Assembly (NCBI GenBank): GCA_024681495.1
Contig: JAILAS010000136.1
Location: 1-38,287, forward strand
Direction of reading: 5' to 3'
From: Eubacterium sp.
Lineage (GTDB): Bacteria > Bacillota > Clostridia > Lachnospirales > Lachnospiraceae
DNA: 38,287 bases
Shown: positions 6,922 through 14,989 of the stretch, piece after piece
Numbering within the stretch: the stretch's first letter is position 1
How the letters are laid out: each line of letters opens with the position of its first letter
Notes under the pieces: model-generated
What the model saw: only the letters and a program-made list of their open reading frames with translations
Told to the model about the DNA's origin: nothing
Databases searched by the model: none
Position numbers and translations under genes: made by a program

Positions 6922-9492
6922 CTACTTCCTGCCGCAGCAGTTCTTATATTTCTTTCCGGATCCGCAGGGGCAGGGATCGTTGGGATATACCTTCTTGTCC
7001 TTGCGCACCTTGGGGCCGCTCTTGGCGGTGTCGTCCTTGTTGGTGCCGGTGGGCTTGGCCACCTCCTCGCGCTCGACCTTCTGCTCGATGCGCACGTGGT
7101 AGAGGAGACGAAGCACATCCTCCTGGATGTTGGCGATAAGGCCGTCGAACATCTCGAAGCCGGCGAGCTTATACTCCACGAGCGGGTCTCTCTGGCCGTA
7201 GGCCTGGAGTCCGATACCCTGACGGAGCTGGTCCATGTCGTCGATGTGGTCCATCCACTTGCGGTCGATAACCTTAAGGAGAACCACACGCTCGAGCTCG
7301 CGGAACGCCTCAATCTCGGGGAATTCCGACTCCTTGCTCTCGTAGAGGCGAACCGCCTCCTCCTTCAGGTTCTGCTTAATCGTGGCAAGCTTAAGCTTAT
7401 CGGCATTCTCTGCGGTAAGCGGCTTAACGGGGATGATGGGAATCAGGAGCGCGTTGAAGTCGTTATAACCCCTGTCTCCGCTCTCGGGATCGATGTCGTC
7501 GCTGAGCGTGGTGTCAACGGCCGATTCCACCTCGTCGGTCATCATCTTGAAGATGGCGTCCCTCATGCTCTCGCCGTCCAGAACCCTGCGGCGCTCGTCG
7601 TAGATGATCTCACGCTGCTCGTTCATTACCTGATCGTACTCGAGCAGGTTCTTACGGATTCCGAAGTTATTACCCTCTATCTTCTTCTGCGCCTGCTCTA
7701 TGGACTTGGAAAGCATCTTATGCTGAATCTGCTCGTTCTCGGGCACTCCGAGCGCGTTGAACATCGAAATCATCTTCTCGGAACCGAAGAGTCGAAGCAG
7801 ACTGTCCTCCAGAGAGAGGTAGAACTGCGACTCACCCGGGTCTCCCTGACGACCGGAACGTCCGCGGAGCTGGTTGTCAATTCGGCGGGACTCGTGGCGC
7901 TCTGTACCGATAATCTTCAGACCGCCCGCTGCCCTGGCATCCTCGTCAAGCTTGATATCGGTACCACGGCCGGCCATGTTGGTGGCGATGGTAACCATGC
8001 CCTTCTCGCCGGCGTGCTCAACGATCTGCGCCTCCTTCTCGTGGAACTTGGCGTTCAGTACCTGGTGCTCGATGCCCTCTCTGCGGAGCAATCCGCTCAG
8101 GAGCTCGGATGTCTCGATGGTGATGGTGCCGACCAGCACGGGCTGGCCCTTGGCATTGGCCTCCTTTATGGCCTCGACGACGGCGTGGAACTTCTCCTTC
8201 TCCGTCTTATATACGGCGTCCTCGAGATCCTTCCTGATAACGGGTCTGTTGGTGGGAATCTCGATAACGTCCATTCCGTAGATCTCACGGAACTCCTTCT
8301 CCTCGGTGAGGGCGGTACCGGTCATACCGCACTTCTTGTCGTATTTGTTAAAGAAGTTCTGGAACGTGATGGTGGCGAGGGTCTTGCTCTCGCGCTTAAC
8401 CTTCACGTGCTCCTTAGCCTCGATAGCCTGATGGAGGCCGTCCGAATAGCGGCGTCCGGGCATGATACGTCCGGTGAACTCGTCGACGATGAGCACCTGG
8501 TCATCCTTAACCACGTAGTCCTTGTCCTTGAACATGAGGTTATGCGCCCTGAGGGCCAGGATGATGTTATGCTGGATCTCGAGGTTATCGGCGTCGGCGA
8601 GGTTCTCGATGTGGAAGAACTGCTCCACCTTCTTAACGCCGTCGGCCGTGAGGTTAACGACCTTGTCCTTCTCGTTGACAATGAAGTCTCCCGTCTCCTC
8701 GATCTCGATACCCATGATGGCATCCATCTTAGAGAACTCTCCGGAGGCCTCGCCCTTCTTCAGCTGGCGGGCCAGCACATCGCAGGCCTCATAGAGCTGC
8801 GTGGACTTGCCGCTCTGGCCGGAAATGATAAGGGGCGTCCTGGCCTCGTCGATGAGAACCGAATCCACCTCGTCGATGATGGCGTAGTGGAGTCCCCTCT
8901 GGACCAATTGCTTCTTATAGATAACCATGTTGTCACGAAGATAGTCGAAGCCGTCCTCGTTGTTCGTGATGTAGGTGATGTCGCAGTTATATGCCTCCTG
9001 GCGCTCCTCGCTGTTCATGTCGTTGAGGACGCAGCCGACCTTAAGGCCCAGGAACTCGTGGACGGAACCCATCCACTCGGAATCTCGCTTGGCCAGGTAG
9101 TCGTTTACGGTAATGACGTGAACGCCCAGGCCCTCGAGCGCGTTGAGGTAGGCGGGAAGGGTGGACACGAGGGTCTTACCTTCACCCGTCTTCATCTCGG
9201 CGATACGCCCCTGATGAAGGATGACTCCACCGATGAGCTGTACCCTGTAGGGCTCCATTCCGAGGACTCTCTTGGCCGCCTCTCTCACCGTGGCGAACGC
9301 CTCGGGAAGCAGGTCGTCGAGCGTTTCCCCATCCTCGAGCCTCTTCTTAAACTCCGGTGTCTTCGCCTGCAGCTCCTCATCGGAGAGCGCCTGCATGGAA
9401 GGCCTCAGAGCCTCAATCTTATCTACTATTTTTTCGACCAGCTTCAGCTCGCGCTGGCTGTGTGTGCCGAAAAGCTTTTCTGCAATACCCAT
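6922..9492 (-). CDS. secA: Preprotein translocase ATPase SecA
   Basis: Peripheral membrane ATPase that drives unfolded proteins through SecYEG. The 856-residue product has the family length and complete motifs: Walker A region MKTGEGKTLVSTLP, preprotein-linked ITVNDYLAKRDSEWMG, Walker B-type AIIDEVDSVLIDEARTPLIISG in the first motor domain, and VTIATNMAGRGTDIKL and RGRSGRQGDPGES in the second. A Lys-rich linker leads to the C-terminal zinc site CPCGSGKKYKNCC, which in other SecA proteins binds SecB or phospholipid. The start at 9492 has AGGAG ten bases upstream. It is monocistronic between its own promoter and terminator. Confidence 0.97.
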   Translation of the reverse strand: MGIAEKLFGTHSQRELKLVEKIVDKIEALRPSMQALSDEELQAKTPEFKKRLEDGETLDDLLPEAFATVREAAKRVLGMEPYRVQLIGGVILHQGRIAEMKTGEGKTLVSTLPAYLNALEGLGVHVITVNDYLAKRDSEWMGSVHEFLGLKVGCVLNDMNSEERQEAYNCDITYITNNEDGFDYLRDNMVIYKKQLVQRGLHYAIIDEVDSVLIDEARTPLIISGQSGKSTQLYEACDVLARQLKKGEASGEFSKMDAIMGIEIEETGDFIVNEKDKVVNLTADGVKKVEQFFHIENLADADNLEIQHNIILALRAHNLMFKDKDYVVKDDQVLIVDEFTGRIMPGRRYSDGLHQAIEAKEHVKVKRESKTLATITFQNFFNKYDKKCGMTGTALTEEKEFREIYGMDVIEIPTNRPVIRKDLEDAVYKTEKEKFHAVVEAIKEANAKGQPVLVGTITIETSELLSGLLRREGIEHQVLNAKFHEKEAQIVEHAGEKGMVTIATNMAGRGTDIKLDEDARAAGGLKIIGTERHESRRIDNQLRGRSGRQGDPGESQFYLSLEDSLLRLFGSEKMISMFNALGVPENEQIQHKMLSKSIEQAQKKIEGNNFGIRKNLLEYDQVMNEQREIIYDERRRVLDGESMRDAIFKMMTDEVESAVDTTLSDDIDPESGDRGYNDFNALLIPIIPVKPLTAENADKLKLATIKQNLKEEAVRLYESKESEFPEIEAFRELERVVLLKVIDRKWMDHIDDMDQLRQGIGLQAYGQRDPLVEYKLAGFEMFDGLIANIQEDVLRLLYHVRIEQKVEREEVAKPTGTNKDDTAKSGPKVRKDKKVYPNDPCPCGSGKKYKNCCGRK

Positions 9493-9568
9493 ATTATGTT
9501 AACTCCTAAACGTATTCTCAACATTATCAAAATAATAAGTCCCATTTCAGGAAGACTCATACTTTGCT

Positions 9569-9597
9569 ATTCTATCACCGCTTTAGTTTCAATGCAA
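9569..9597 (-). promoter_or_regulatory. Promoter of secA
   Basis: On the minus strand TTGCAT (9592-9597) and TAGAAT (9569-9574) are 17 bases apart, leaving a 5' leader of roughly 70 bases before the secA start. It is divergent from the promoter of the aminotransferase operon. Confidence 0.5.
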
Positions 9598-9693
9598 TAA
9601 ACAAACTGTAAACGAGTTTTGAACTAGCTTTTACCCCGCTCACACCCCGCCTGCAATGTGGTTTTACGGCTCTTTTTTACCAAAAGTTATCTG

Positions 9694-9756
9694 TTGCGAT
9701 TTCCTGCTCGGGGTGTATAATTGAGTTATGACGTGAACGTGGATTCACAAGTGAAC
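9694..9756 (+). promoter_or_regulatory. Promoter and putative operator of the aminotransferase operon
   Basis: TTGCGA (9694-9699) and a perfect TATAAT (9716-9721) are 16 bases apart. Just downstream lie GTGAA (9733-9737) and TTCAC (9744-9748) as an inverted repeat, and a second GTGAAC (9751-9756) 18 bases from the first. This arrangement between the -10 element and the ribosome site is where a TetR-type repressor would act. The TetR gene of the same operon is the natural candidate. Confidence 0.55.
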
Positions 9757-9770
9757 GAAAGGAGATCATC

Positions 9771-11258
9771 ATGGCTTACAACGGTTTTGCAATTGACGAG
9801 TATCTCGACGCGGATGCCGTCACATCGCAGCTCGACGAGCTCATCCAAAAGCCCGTCTACTCCATACTCCCCGAGCACCTCGAAGAGTATGAAAAGGAAT
9901 ACTTCGACAGGAAGTGCACGAAATCGAAGGCGATGATTACGCGCGCGAAGACAGTCATCCCCGGCGGCGTTCAGCACAATCTGGCCTTCAACTATCCCTT
10001 CCCCATCGTCATCTCGAAGGCGGAGGGCGCCAAGCTCTACGACATCGACGGCAACGAATACTACGACCTGCTCCAGGCCGGCGGCCCCACCGTTTTGGGG
10101 AGCAATATGCCCGCGGTCCGCGAGGCCGTGAAGGACCTGCTCGACACCTGCGGTCCCTCCACCGGACTCTTCCACGAGTACGAATACAAGCTCGCCAACA
10201 AGATATCCGAGTGCGTTCCCTCTGTTGAGATGTTCAGGATGCTCGGCAGCGGAACCGAGGCCTGCATGGTGGCGGCCAGAATCGCACGCCTGAAGACCGG
10301 AAAGAAGAACATCCTCAAGATGGGTGGCGCCTACCACGGATGGTCGGATCAGCTGGCATTCGGCATAAGGGTCCCCGGCACCAGGGGAATGATGTCCAAG
10401 GGCGTGCCCGGATTCGTGTTCAAGCACACGGACGAGTTCTTCCCCAACGACCTCGAGGATCTCGAGAGAAAGCTTAAGAAGCACCAGATTGACGGCGGGA
10501 CCGCGGCAGTATTTATCGAGCCGGTCGGCCCCGAGAGCGGTACCCGCCCCGTCTCCAAAGAATTCATAAAGGGCTGCGAGAGGCTGGCCCACAAGTATGA
10601 CGCGCTCCTCGTATTCGACGAGGTCGTGACAGGATTCAGGATCGGCATGTCGGGCGCACAGGGCTACTTCGGCGTGGACCCCGACCTCACCATCTTCGGC
10701 AAGGTCATTGCCGGCGGATACCCGGGCGCGGGCGGAGTCGGCGGACACAGGGACTGCATGGCGCACCTGGGCGCCGGACTCGACTCGTCCGGAAAGAAGA
10801 TAAAGAAGGCCCTGTGCGGCGGAACCATGGCCGCCACCCCCATCTCATGCTGCGCCGGATACACGGTGCTGTGCGAGATCGAGCGGACCGGTGCCTGCGA
10901 GAAGGCCGGACGCATGGGCGACCGCCTCACCAAGGGGCTCCAGGAGCTCATCGCGAAGTACCACCTTCCCTTCGTGGCCTTCAACCAGGGCAGCATCTGC
11001 CACCTCGACAACGCCGGCACGATGCACTATGCCATCGACTTAAAGAAGCTCTGGGAGATCCCCTCCATCCTCAAGCAGACCGGCATTCGCCAGAAGGAGA
11101 TGGAGCACATGGGAGCCGCATACATGGCAGAGGGCATCGTGACCCTGGCGGGCTCCAGATTGTACACGAGTGCGGCGTATGACGAAGAGATGATAGACGA
11201 CGTTCTCTCCCGCTTCGACAGAGTGTTCTCGAAGTGCGGGCAGATAACCGAGAGCTAG
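9771..11258 (+). CDS. Class III PLP-dependent aminotransferase, GSA-aminomutase-like
   Basis: This 495-residue cytoplasmic enzyme belongs to the fold-type I, class III aminotransferases, closest in layout to glutamate-1-semialdehyde aminomutase. Visible landmarks are IPGGVQHN (63-70), the phosphate-binding SGTEA (160-164), AYHGWSD (187-193), Asp283 in VFDEVVTGFR, which would hold the pyridine nitrogen, and the PLP lysine Lys311 in FGKVIAGGYPGAG. An N-terminal extension of about 50 residues precedes the usual family start. GGAG lies six bases before the ATG. It is first in an operon with an aldolase, a TetR regulator and an FGGY kinase and has no haem genes beside it, so a role in haem synthesis is unlikely. 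It may exchange an amino group on a small sugar-like or aldehyde substrate; the substrate is unknown. Confidence 0.88.
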   Translation: MAYNGFAIDEYLDADAVTSQLDELIQKPVYSILPEHLEEYEKEYFDRKCTKSKAMITRAKTVIPGGVQHNLAFNYPFPIVISKAEGAKLYDIDGNEYYDLLQAGGPTVLGSNMPAVREAVKDLLDTCGPSTGLFHEYEYKLANKISECVPSVEMFRMLGSGTEACMVAARIARLKTGKKNILKMGGAYHGWSDQLAFGIRVPGTRGMMSKGVPGFVFKHTDEFFPNDLEDLERKLKKHQIDGGTAAVFIEPVGPESGTRPVSKEFIKGCERLAHKYDALLVFDEVVTGFRIGMSGAQGYFGVDPDLTIFGKVIAGGYPGAGGVGGHRDCMAHLGAGLDSSGKKIKKALCGGTMAATPISCCAGYTVLCEIERTGACEKAGRMGDRLTKGLQELIAKYHLPFVAFNQGSICHLDNAGTMHYAIDLKKLWEIPSILKQTGIRQKEMEHMGAAYMAEGIVTLAGSRLYTSAAYDEEMIDDVLSRFDRVFSKCGQITES

Positions 11259-11267
11259 GAGGTGCAC

Positions 11268-12269
11268 ATGGATACATTGACAGCCAAAACACAGGTGATT
11301 GAGGCGTCTCTGGAGCTGGTCGAAAAGGGCCTGGTGGCCAGGACGTGGGGCAACGTGTCCGCGCGAATCAGCGAGGACGAGTTCGTGATTACTCCCAGCG
11401 GAATGGCATACGAGGACCTGACGCCCGACGACATCGTCACCGTGAGGATCGACGGCCTCAGCTACGAGGGTGACATAAAACCGTCCAGCGAGAAGGGCGT
11501 GCACGCGGCAGCCTACGCCCTGCGCCCCGAGATAAACTTCATCGTCCACACGCATCAGGACTACGCCACGGCCCTCTCCGCGCTCGGTCGCGGGATTCGG
11601 GGATACGCCGCCTCCTACGCAGACGTGATAGGTCGCGCCGTTCCCTGCGCCGAATACGGCCTCTCATCCACCAAAAAGCTCGCCGACAATGTGGCCGCCT
11701 GCGTCGGGATGTACGCCGACTCGAAGGCGTTCCTCATGACCAACCACGGCACGGTCTGCCTGGGCGAGGACAGGGACGACGCCATGAAGGTGGCCCTCAC
11801 TCTCGAGGACATGTGCAAAGAGCGCTATGCCGAGATTGCCGGCAGGTCCTTCGACCGCGAGCTCCCCGAGTTCTACGAGACCAAAGAATCCCCCGAGGGG
11901 ACCTACATATTCGTAAAGAGCCCGCAGGTAAGGCTCATGAGCCAGGCCGGGGACCAGAGGAGGGTCTACGTCGACGACGAGGCGCAGTTCCTCGGATCCG
12001 GAATAAGGTGTGTGAGCGCCGATCGGAGCACCTCGTCGGTCATGGCCGCGGCCAGAAGGTACGGCGCGGTCTTCGTTAAGGGGCGCGGCGCTCTGGTATA
12101 CGGGCCCGACGCCGAGGAGGCGAACGCCCTGAGGATGATCGTCGAGAAGGGAGCTCTCGCTTCCTATGTAGCGGCCAAAAGCCACGACGCGCACGCCGTT
12201 CCCGTAACGTCATCCGTTCTGGAGCACATCATCTACAAGGTGAGCTACTCAAAGAGAAAGGACGCATAA
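11268..12269 (+). CDS. Class II aldolase/adducin-family protein with C-terminal half-repeat
   Basis: The first 200 residues form a class II (zinc) aldolase domain like L-fuculose-1-phosphate aldolase: WGNVSAR (27-33), TPSGM (42-46), catalytic Glu75 in KPSSE, and zinc ligands His94 and His96 in VHTHQD and His160 in MTNHGTVCLG. Such enzymes split ketose-1-phosphates into dihydroxyacetone phosphate and an aldehyde. The remaining 130 residues (GAVFVKGRGALVYGPDAEEANALR) resemble the second half of the same fold, without the histidines, so the chain looks like one and a half domains. The start at 11268 has AGGAGG five bases away; an upstream GTG at 11262 lies within that ribosome site. It begins nine bases after the aminotransferase and abuts the TetR gene. 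Confidence 0.85.
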   Translation: MDTLTAKTQVIEASLELVEKGLVARTWGNVSARISEDEFVITPSGMAYEDLTPDDIVTVRIDGLSYEGDIKPSSEKGVHAAAYALRPEINFIVHTHQDYATALSALGRGIRGYAASYADVIGRAVPCAEYGLSSTKKLADNVAACVGMYADSKAFLMTNHGTVCLGEDRDDAMKVALTLEDMCKERYAEIAGRSFDRELPEFYETKESPEGTYIFVKSPQVRLMSQAGDQRRVYVDDEAQFLGSGIRCVSADRSTSSVMAAARRYGAVFVKGRGALVYGPDAEEANALRMIVEKGALASYVAAKSHDAHAVPVTSSVLEHIIYKVSYSKRKDA

Positions 12270-12923
12270 TTGCTTAAGAAACTTTCCGAAGAAAAACAAA
12301 AGTTGATTTTAGAAAAGGCGACGGACGAGTTCGGGCGCTGCGGCAAGGCGGATGCCAAGATAAGCCGGATTGCCGGCGCAGCCGGCGTGAGCGTGGGAGT
12401 CATCTACAAGTACTACACCGACAAGGACACCCTCTTCCACATCTGCCTCGAGAACAGCCTGAAGACGCTGTCAGAGGTTTTGACGACATCGGGCGCATCG
12501 AACGACGCTGAGGAGATGTTGAGGAATATATTGGCGTCCATCCGGGAGTTTTCGAAGGAGAACCCCAGCGTCATCCGCATGTACCACGCCATCACGAGCG
12601 AGCCCGACGAAAAGGAGGCGGCCGAGCTGGCCGCGGAGATAGAGGGGATATCCTCTTCCTTATATAAGGATTGGATTTCCGACGGGATTGAGGCAGGAAC
12701 CATCAGGGAGGACGCATCCCCCGAAATGTCCGCCTTCTTCTTCGACAACCTGCTCATGATGCTGCACTTTTCCTACGCGCTGCCCTACTACAGGCAGCGG
12801 TACAGGATCTACTGCGGCAAGGACGTGGACTCGGCCGCTTCGGAGAAGTTGCTCGAGGAGCAGCTCGTCGCCTTTCTGAAGGCCGCCCTAAACCCAGCGG
12901 CCCAACAAGGAGGAAAACCATGA
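12270..12923 (+). CDS. TetR-family transcriptional regulator
   Basis: A 217-residue protein with a TetR helix-turn-helix at about residues 22-50 (KISRIAGAAGVSVGVIYKYYTDKDTLF), followed by an all-helical ligand-binding and dimer domain with an unassigned ligand. It starts with TTG directly after the aldolase stop codon; no ATG lies before the helix-turn-helix, and AAAGGA stands seven bases ahead, so TTG is the only plausible start. The weak start may keep the level low. It probably controls its own operon through the GTGAA/TTCAC repeat at 9733-9756; this is inferred from context. Confidence 0.88.
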   Translation: MLKKLSEEKQKLILEKATDEFGRCGKADAKISRIAGAAGVSVGVIYKYYTDKDTLFHICLENSLKTLSEVLTTSGASNDAEEMLRNILASIREFSKENPSVIRMYHAITSEPDEKEAAELAAEIEGISSSLYKDWISDGIEAGTIREDASPEMSAFFFDNLLMMLHFSYALPYYRQRYRIYCGKDVDSAASEKLLEEQLVAFLKAALNPAAQQGGKP

Positions 12924-14530
12924 ATATCCTGGCCTATGACATAGGAACCACGGGAATCAAGACCTGCCTGTTCAGCCTGGAGGACGGCATTACACCCCTG
13001 GGCTCGGAGAACCGCGGATACGGGCTCTACGAGGTACCGGGCGGCGGCATGGAACAGGACGCCGACGAGTGGTGGAGCGCCATGTGCGAGACCACCCGCG
13101 CCCTGCTGGAAAAGACGGGCATATCCCCGCTCGACATAAACGGCATCTCTTTCTGTTCGCAGATGCAGGGGCTAGTGCTGGTGGACAGCGAGGGAGAGCC
13201 GGTCAGGCGCCCCATGAGCTACATGGACCAGCGGGCGACGGCGCAGATAAAGAAGCATCTGGCTTACGGGCCGACCATTGCCGGCGCGAACGTATTTCGA
13301 CTCCTGAAGTGCCTGAAGGCCACGGGAGCGGTGCCCAGTTCGGTAAAGGATCCCGTCTGGAAGTATAAGTGGGTGGAGGAGAACGAGCCCGAAAACTTCG
13401 CACGCGTCCATAAGTGGCTGGACGTCAAGGAGTACATCATCGCCCGATGCACCGGACGCTTCGTTATGACCGAGGACTCCGCCTACGCCACCCTGCTCTA
13501 CGACACACACAGGAAGGAGTTCAGCGAGCCCCTGATGAAGATGTTCGGGGTGAAAAAGGAACACATGCCCGACATAATACGTTCCACGGACGAGGCGGGC
13601 AAGCTCCTGCACGGTCCCGCCGAGGAGCTGGGCCTGGCCGCCGGAACCTCAGTGTTCGGGGGCGGCGGCGACGCATCGTTCATCGGACTGGGCGCGGGAT
13701 GCGTACGCCCGGGAGACACGCACATATACTGCGGCACATCCGGCTGGGTCTCCACGGTCGTCCCCTCGCAGATGGTCGACACCAGGTACATGATTGCGGC
13801 GATAACCGGAGCCGATCCCAATAGCTACAACTACTTCGCCGAGATGGAGACGGCCGGCAAGTGCCTCGAGTGGGTGAAAAACCACCTGGCGCTCGACGAG
13901 ATCGGCGTCTACCTCGACCGGAAGGACATCACCTCATCCACCGGGATGGAGAAGACCTATATAAGCCTCTACGACTACCTGACGGAAGTGATTAAGAAGG
14001 CCCCCGCCGGCTCGGGCGGAGTGATCTTCACGCCCTGGCTGCACGGCAATCGCTGTCCCTTCGAGGACCCGGACGCCGCCGCCATGTTCTTCGGCATCAC
14101 CATGAACACCGGCAAGACCGAGCTCATCCGCTCCGTCATCGAGGGAATCTGCTATCACCTGCGCTGGATGCTCGAGTGCCAGGACCGCAAGACACGCACC
14201 TCCGATGTGATTCGATTCGTGGGGGGCGGCGCATTGTCGGACTCCGTGTGCCAGATTCTGGCCGATGTTACCGGGCGGACCATCGAGACTGTGGACCACC
14301 CACAGGATGCGGGAAGCGTGGGAGCGGCAGTAACCGCTGCGGTCGGCCTTCGGGAGATATCCCACCTCTACGACACGGGCAGGCTCATAAAGCCCACGAA
14401 GGTCTTTAGGCCCAATCCGGGAAACCGCGCGGTATACGACAGGTGCTACGCCGTATTTAAGGAGCTGCACGCGTCGAACGCCCGGGGATTTTCGGCGTTA
14501 TCCGCCATAAGAGAAAGGACAGGACTATGA
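12920..14530 (+). CDS. FGGY-family carbohydrate kinase, xylulokinase-like
   Basis: A 536-residue cytoplasmic sugar kinase of the actin-like FGGY family, which phosphorylates ketoses or polyols using ATP. The N-terminal phosphate loop is AYDIGTTGIKTCLF (5-18); the substrate region includes GISFCSQMQGLVL and SYMDQRA; the C-terminal half has GTSGWVSTVV, and VRFVGGGALSDSVCQILADV near residue 435, the ATP-domain motif. Its ATG overlaps the TetR stop by four bases (ATGA) and has AAGGAGG upstream, so translation is coupled. Next to a class II aldolase, a kinase-then-aldolase route like that of fuculose or rhamnulose is likely. The true sugar cannot be read from sequence. Confidence 0.9.
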   Translation: MNILAYDIGTTGIKTCLFSLEDGITPLGSENRGYGLYEVPGGGMEQDADEWWSAMCETTRALLEKTGISPLDINGISFCSQMQGLVLVDSEGEPVRRPMSYMDQRATAQIKKHLAYGPTIAGANVFRLLKCLKATGAVPSSVKDPVWKYKWVEENEPENFARVHKWLDVKEYIIARCTGRFVMTEDSAYATLLYDTHRKEFSEPLMKMFGVKKEHMPDIIRSTDEAGKLLHGPAEELGLAAGTSVFGGGGDASFIGLGAGCVRPGDTHIYCGTSGWVSTVVPSQMVDTRYMIAAITGADPNSYNYFAEMETAGKCLEWVKNHLALDEIGVYLDRKDITSSTGMEKTYISLYDYLTEVIKKAPAGSGGVIFTPWLHGNRCPFEDPDAAAMFFGITMNTGKTELIRSVIEGICYHLRWMLECQDRKTRTSDVIRFVGGGALSDSVCQILADVTGRTIETVDHPQDAGSVGAAVTAAVGLREISHLYDTGRLIKPTKVFRPNPGNRAVYDRCYAVFKELHASNARGFSALSAIRERTGL

Positions 14531-14955
14531 AGAAAAACAAAGAGCTTCTAAGGACAATCAAATTCGCTCTGTTCTCCGTGTCGGCCGGCGTAATCGAGCT
14601 GGGCGCGTTCACGGCACTGAACGCCCTGACCCCCTGGCCCTACTGGCCCAAGTACCTCATTGCACTGGTGCTCTCGGTGCTCTGGAACTTCACGCTGAAC
14701 AGGCATTACACCTTTCAGTCGGCCAACAACGTCCCCGTCGCCATGATGAAGGTGGCCGCCTTTTACGCGGTGTTCACGCCGCTTTCGACAGTCGGCGGCA
14801 ACTACCTGGCGGAGACCCTCGGCTGGAACGAAGTCCTGGTCACGGTGCTCAACATGTGCTGCAACTTCGTCACCGAGTACCTCTACGACAGATTCTTCGT
14901 ATTCGGAAGCACCCTCGACACAAACGAACGAGCAAAAAAACAGGAACGGGATTAA
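14527..14955 (+). CDS. GtrA-like small membrane protein
   Basis: A 142-residue protein with four hydrophobic segments (about residues 10-32, 40-60, 75-95 and 100-125), matching GtrA/PF04138. The family signature WNFTLNRHYTF (57-67) is present, and the end FVTEYLYDRFFVFG is also typical. GtrA proteins are thought to move lipid-linked sugars across the membrane or to serve as partners of glycosyltransferases. It overlaps the kinase by four bases (ATGA) and is the last gene of the operon. Its presence hints that the operon product may feed a glycan, or that the membrane step is a transport step; neither can be settled here. Confidence 0.88.
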   Translation: MKKNKELLRTIKFALFSVSAGVIELGAFTALNALTPWPYWPKYLIALVLSVLWNFTLNRHYTFQSANNVPVAMMKVAAFYAVFTPLSTVGGNYLAETLGWNEVLVTVLNMCCNFVTEYLYDRFFVFGSTLDTNERAKKQERD

Positions 14956-14975
14956 CCCGCTCCTGTTTCCTTTTT
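14938..14975. terminator. Bidirectional terminator between convergent operons
   Basis: AAACAGGAACGGG pairs with CCCGCTCCTGTTT (one mismatch) around ATTAA, followed by a T-rich run on the plus strand and, on the minus strand, by a run of seven T. The stop codon of the GtrA-like gene lies within the loop. It can end both the plus-strand operon and the minus-strand unit that stops at 14990. Confidence 0.85.
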
Positions 14976-14989
14976 ATTCGGTATTATGT

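Noticed and set aside
7096..9600. Long plus-strand open frame of about 834 codons
   Set aside because: It is antisense to secA, which has full motifs; the mirror frame is open because of GC-biased codon use.
9771..11258. Haem biosynthesis gene hemL
   Set aside because: No other haem genes are near, the N-terminus is extended, and the operon partners are sugar enzymes.
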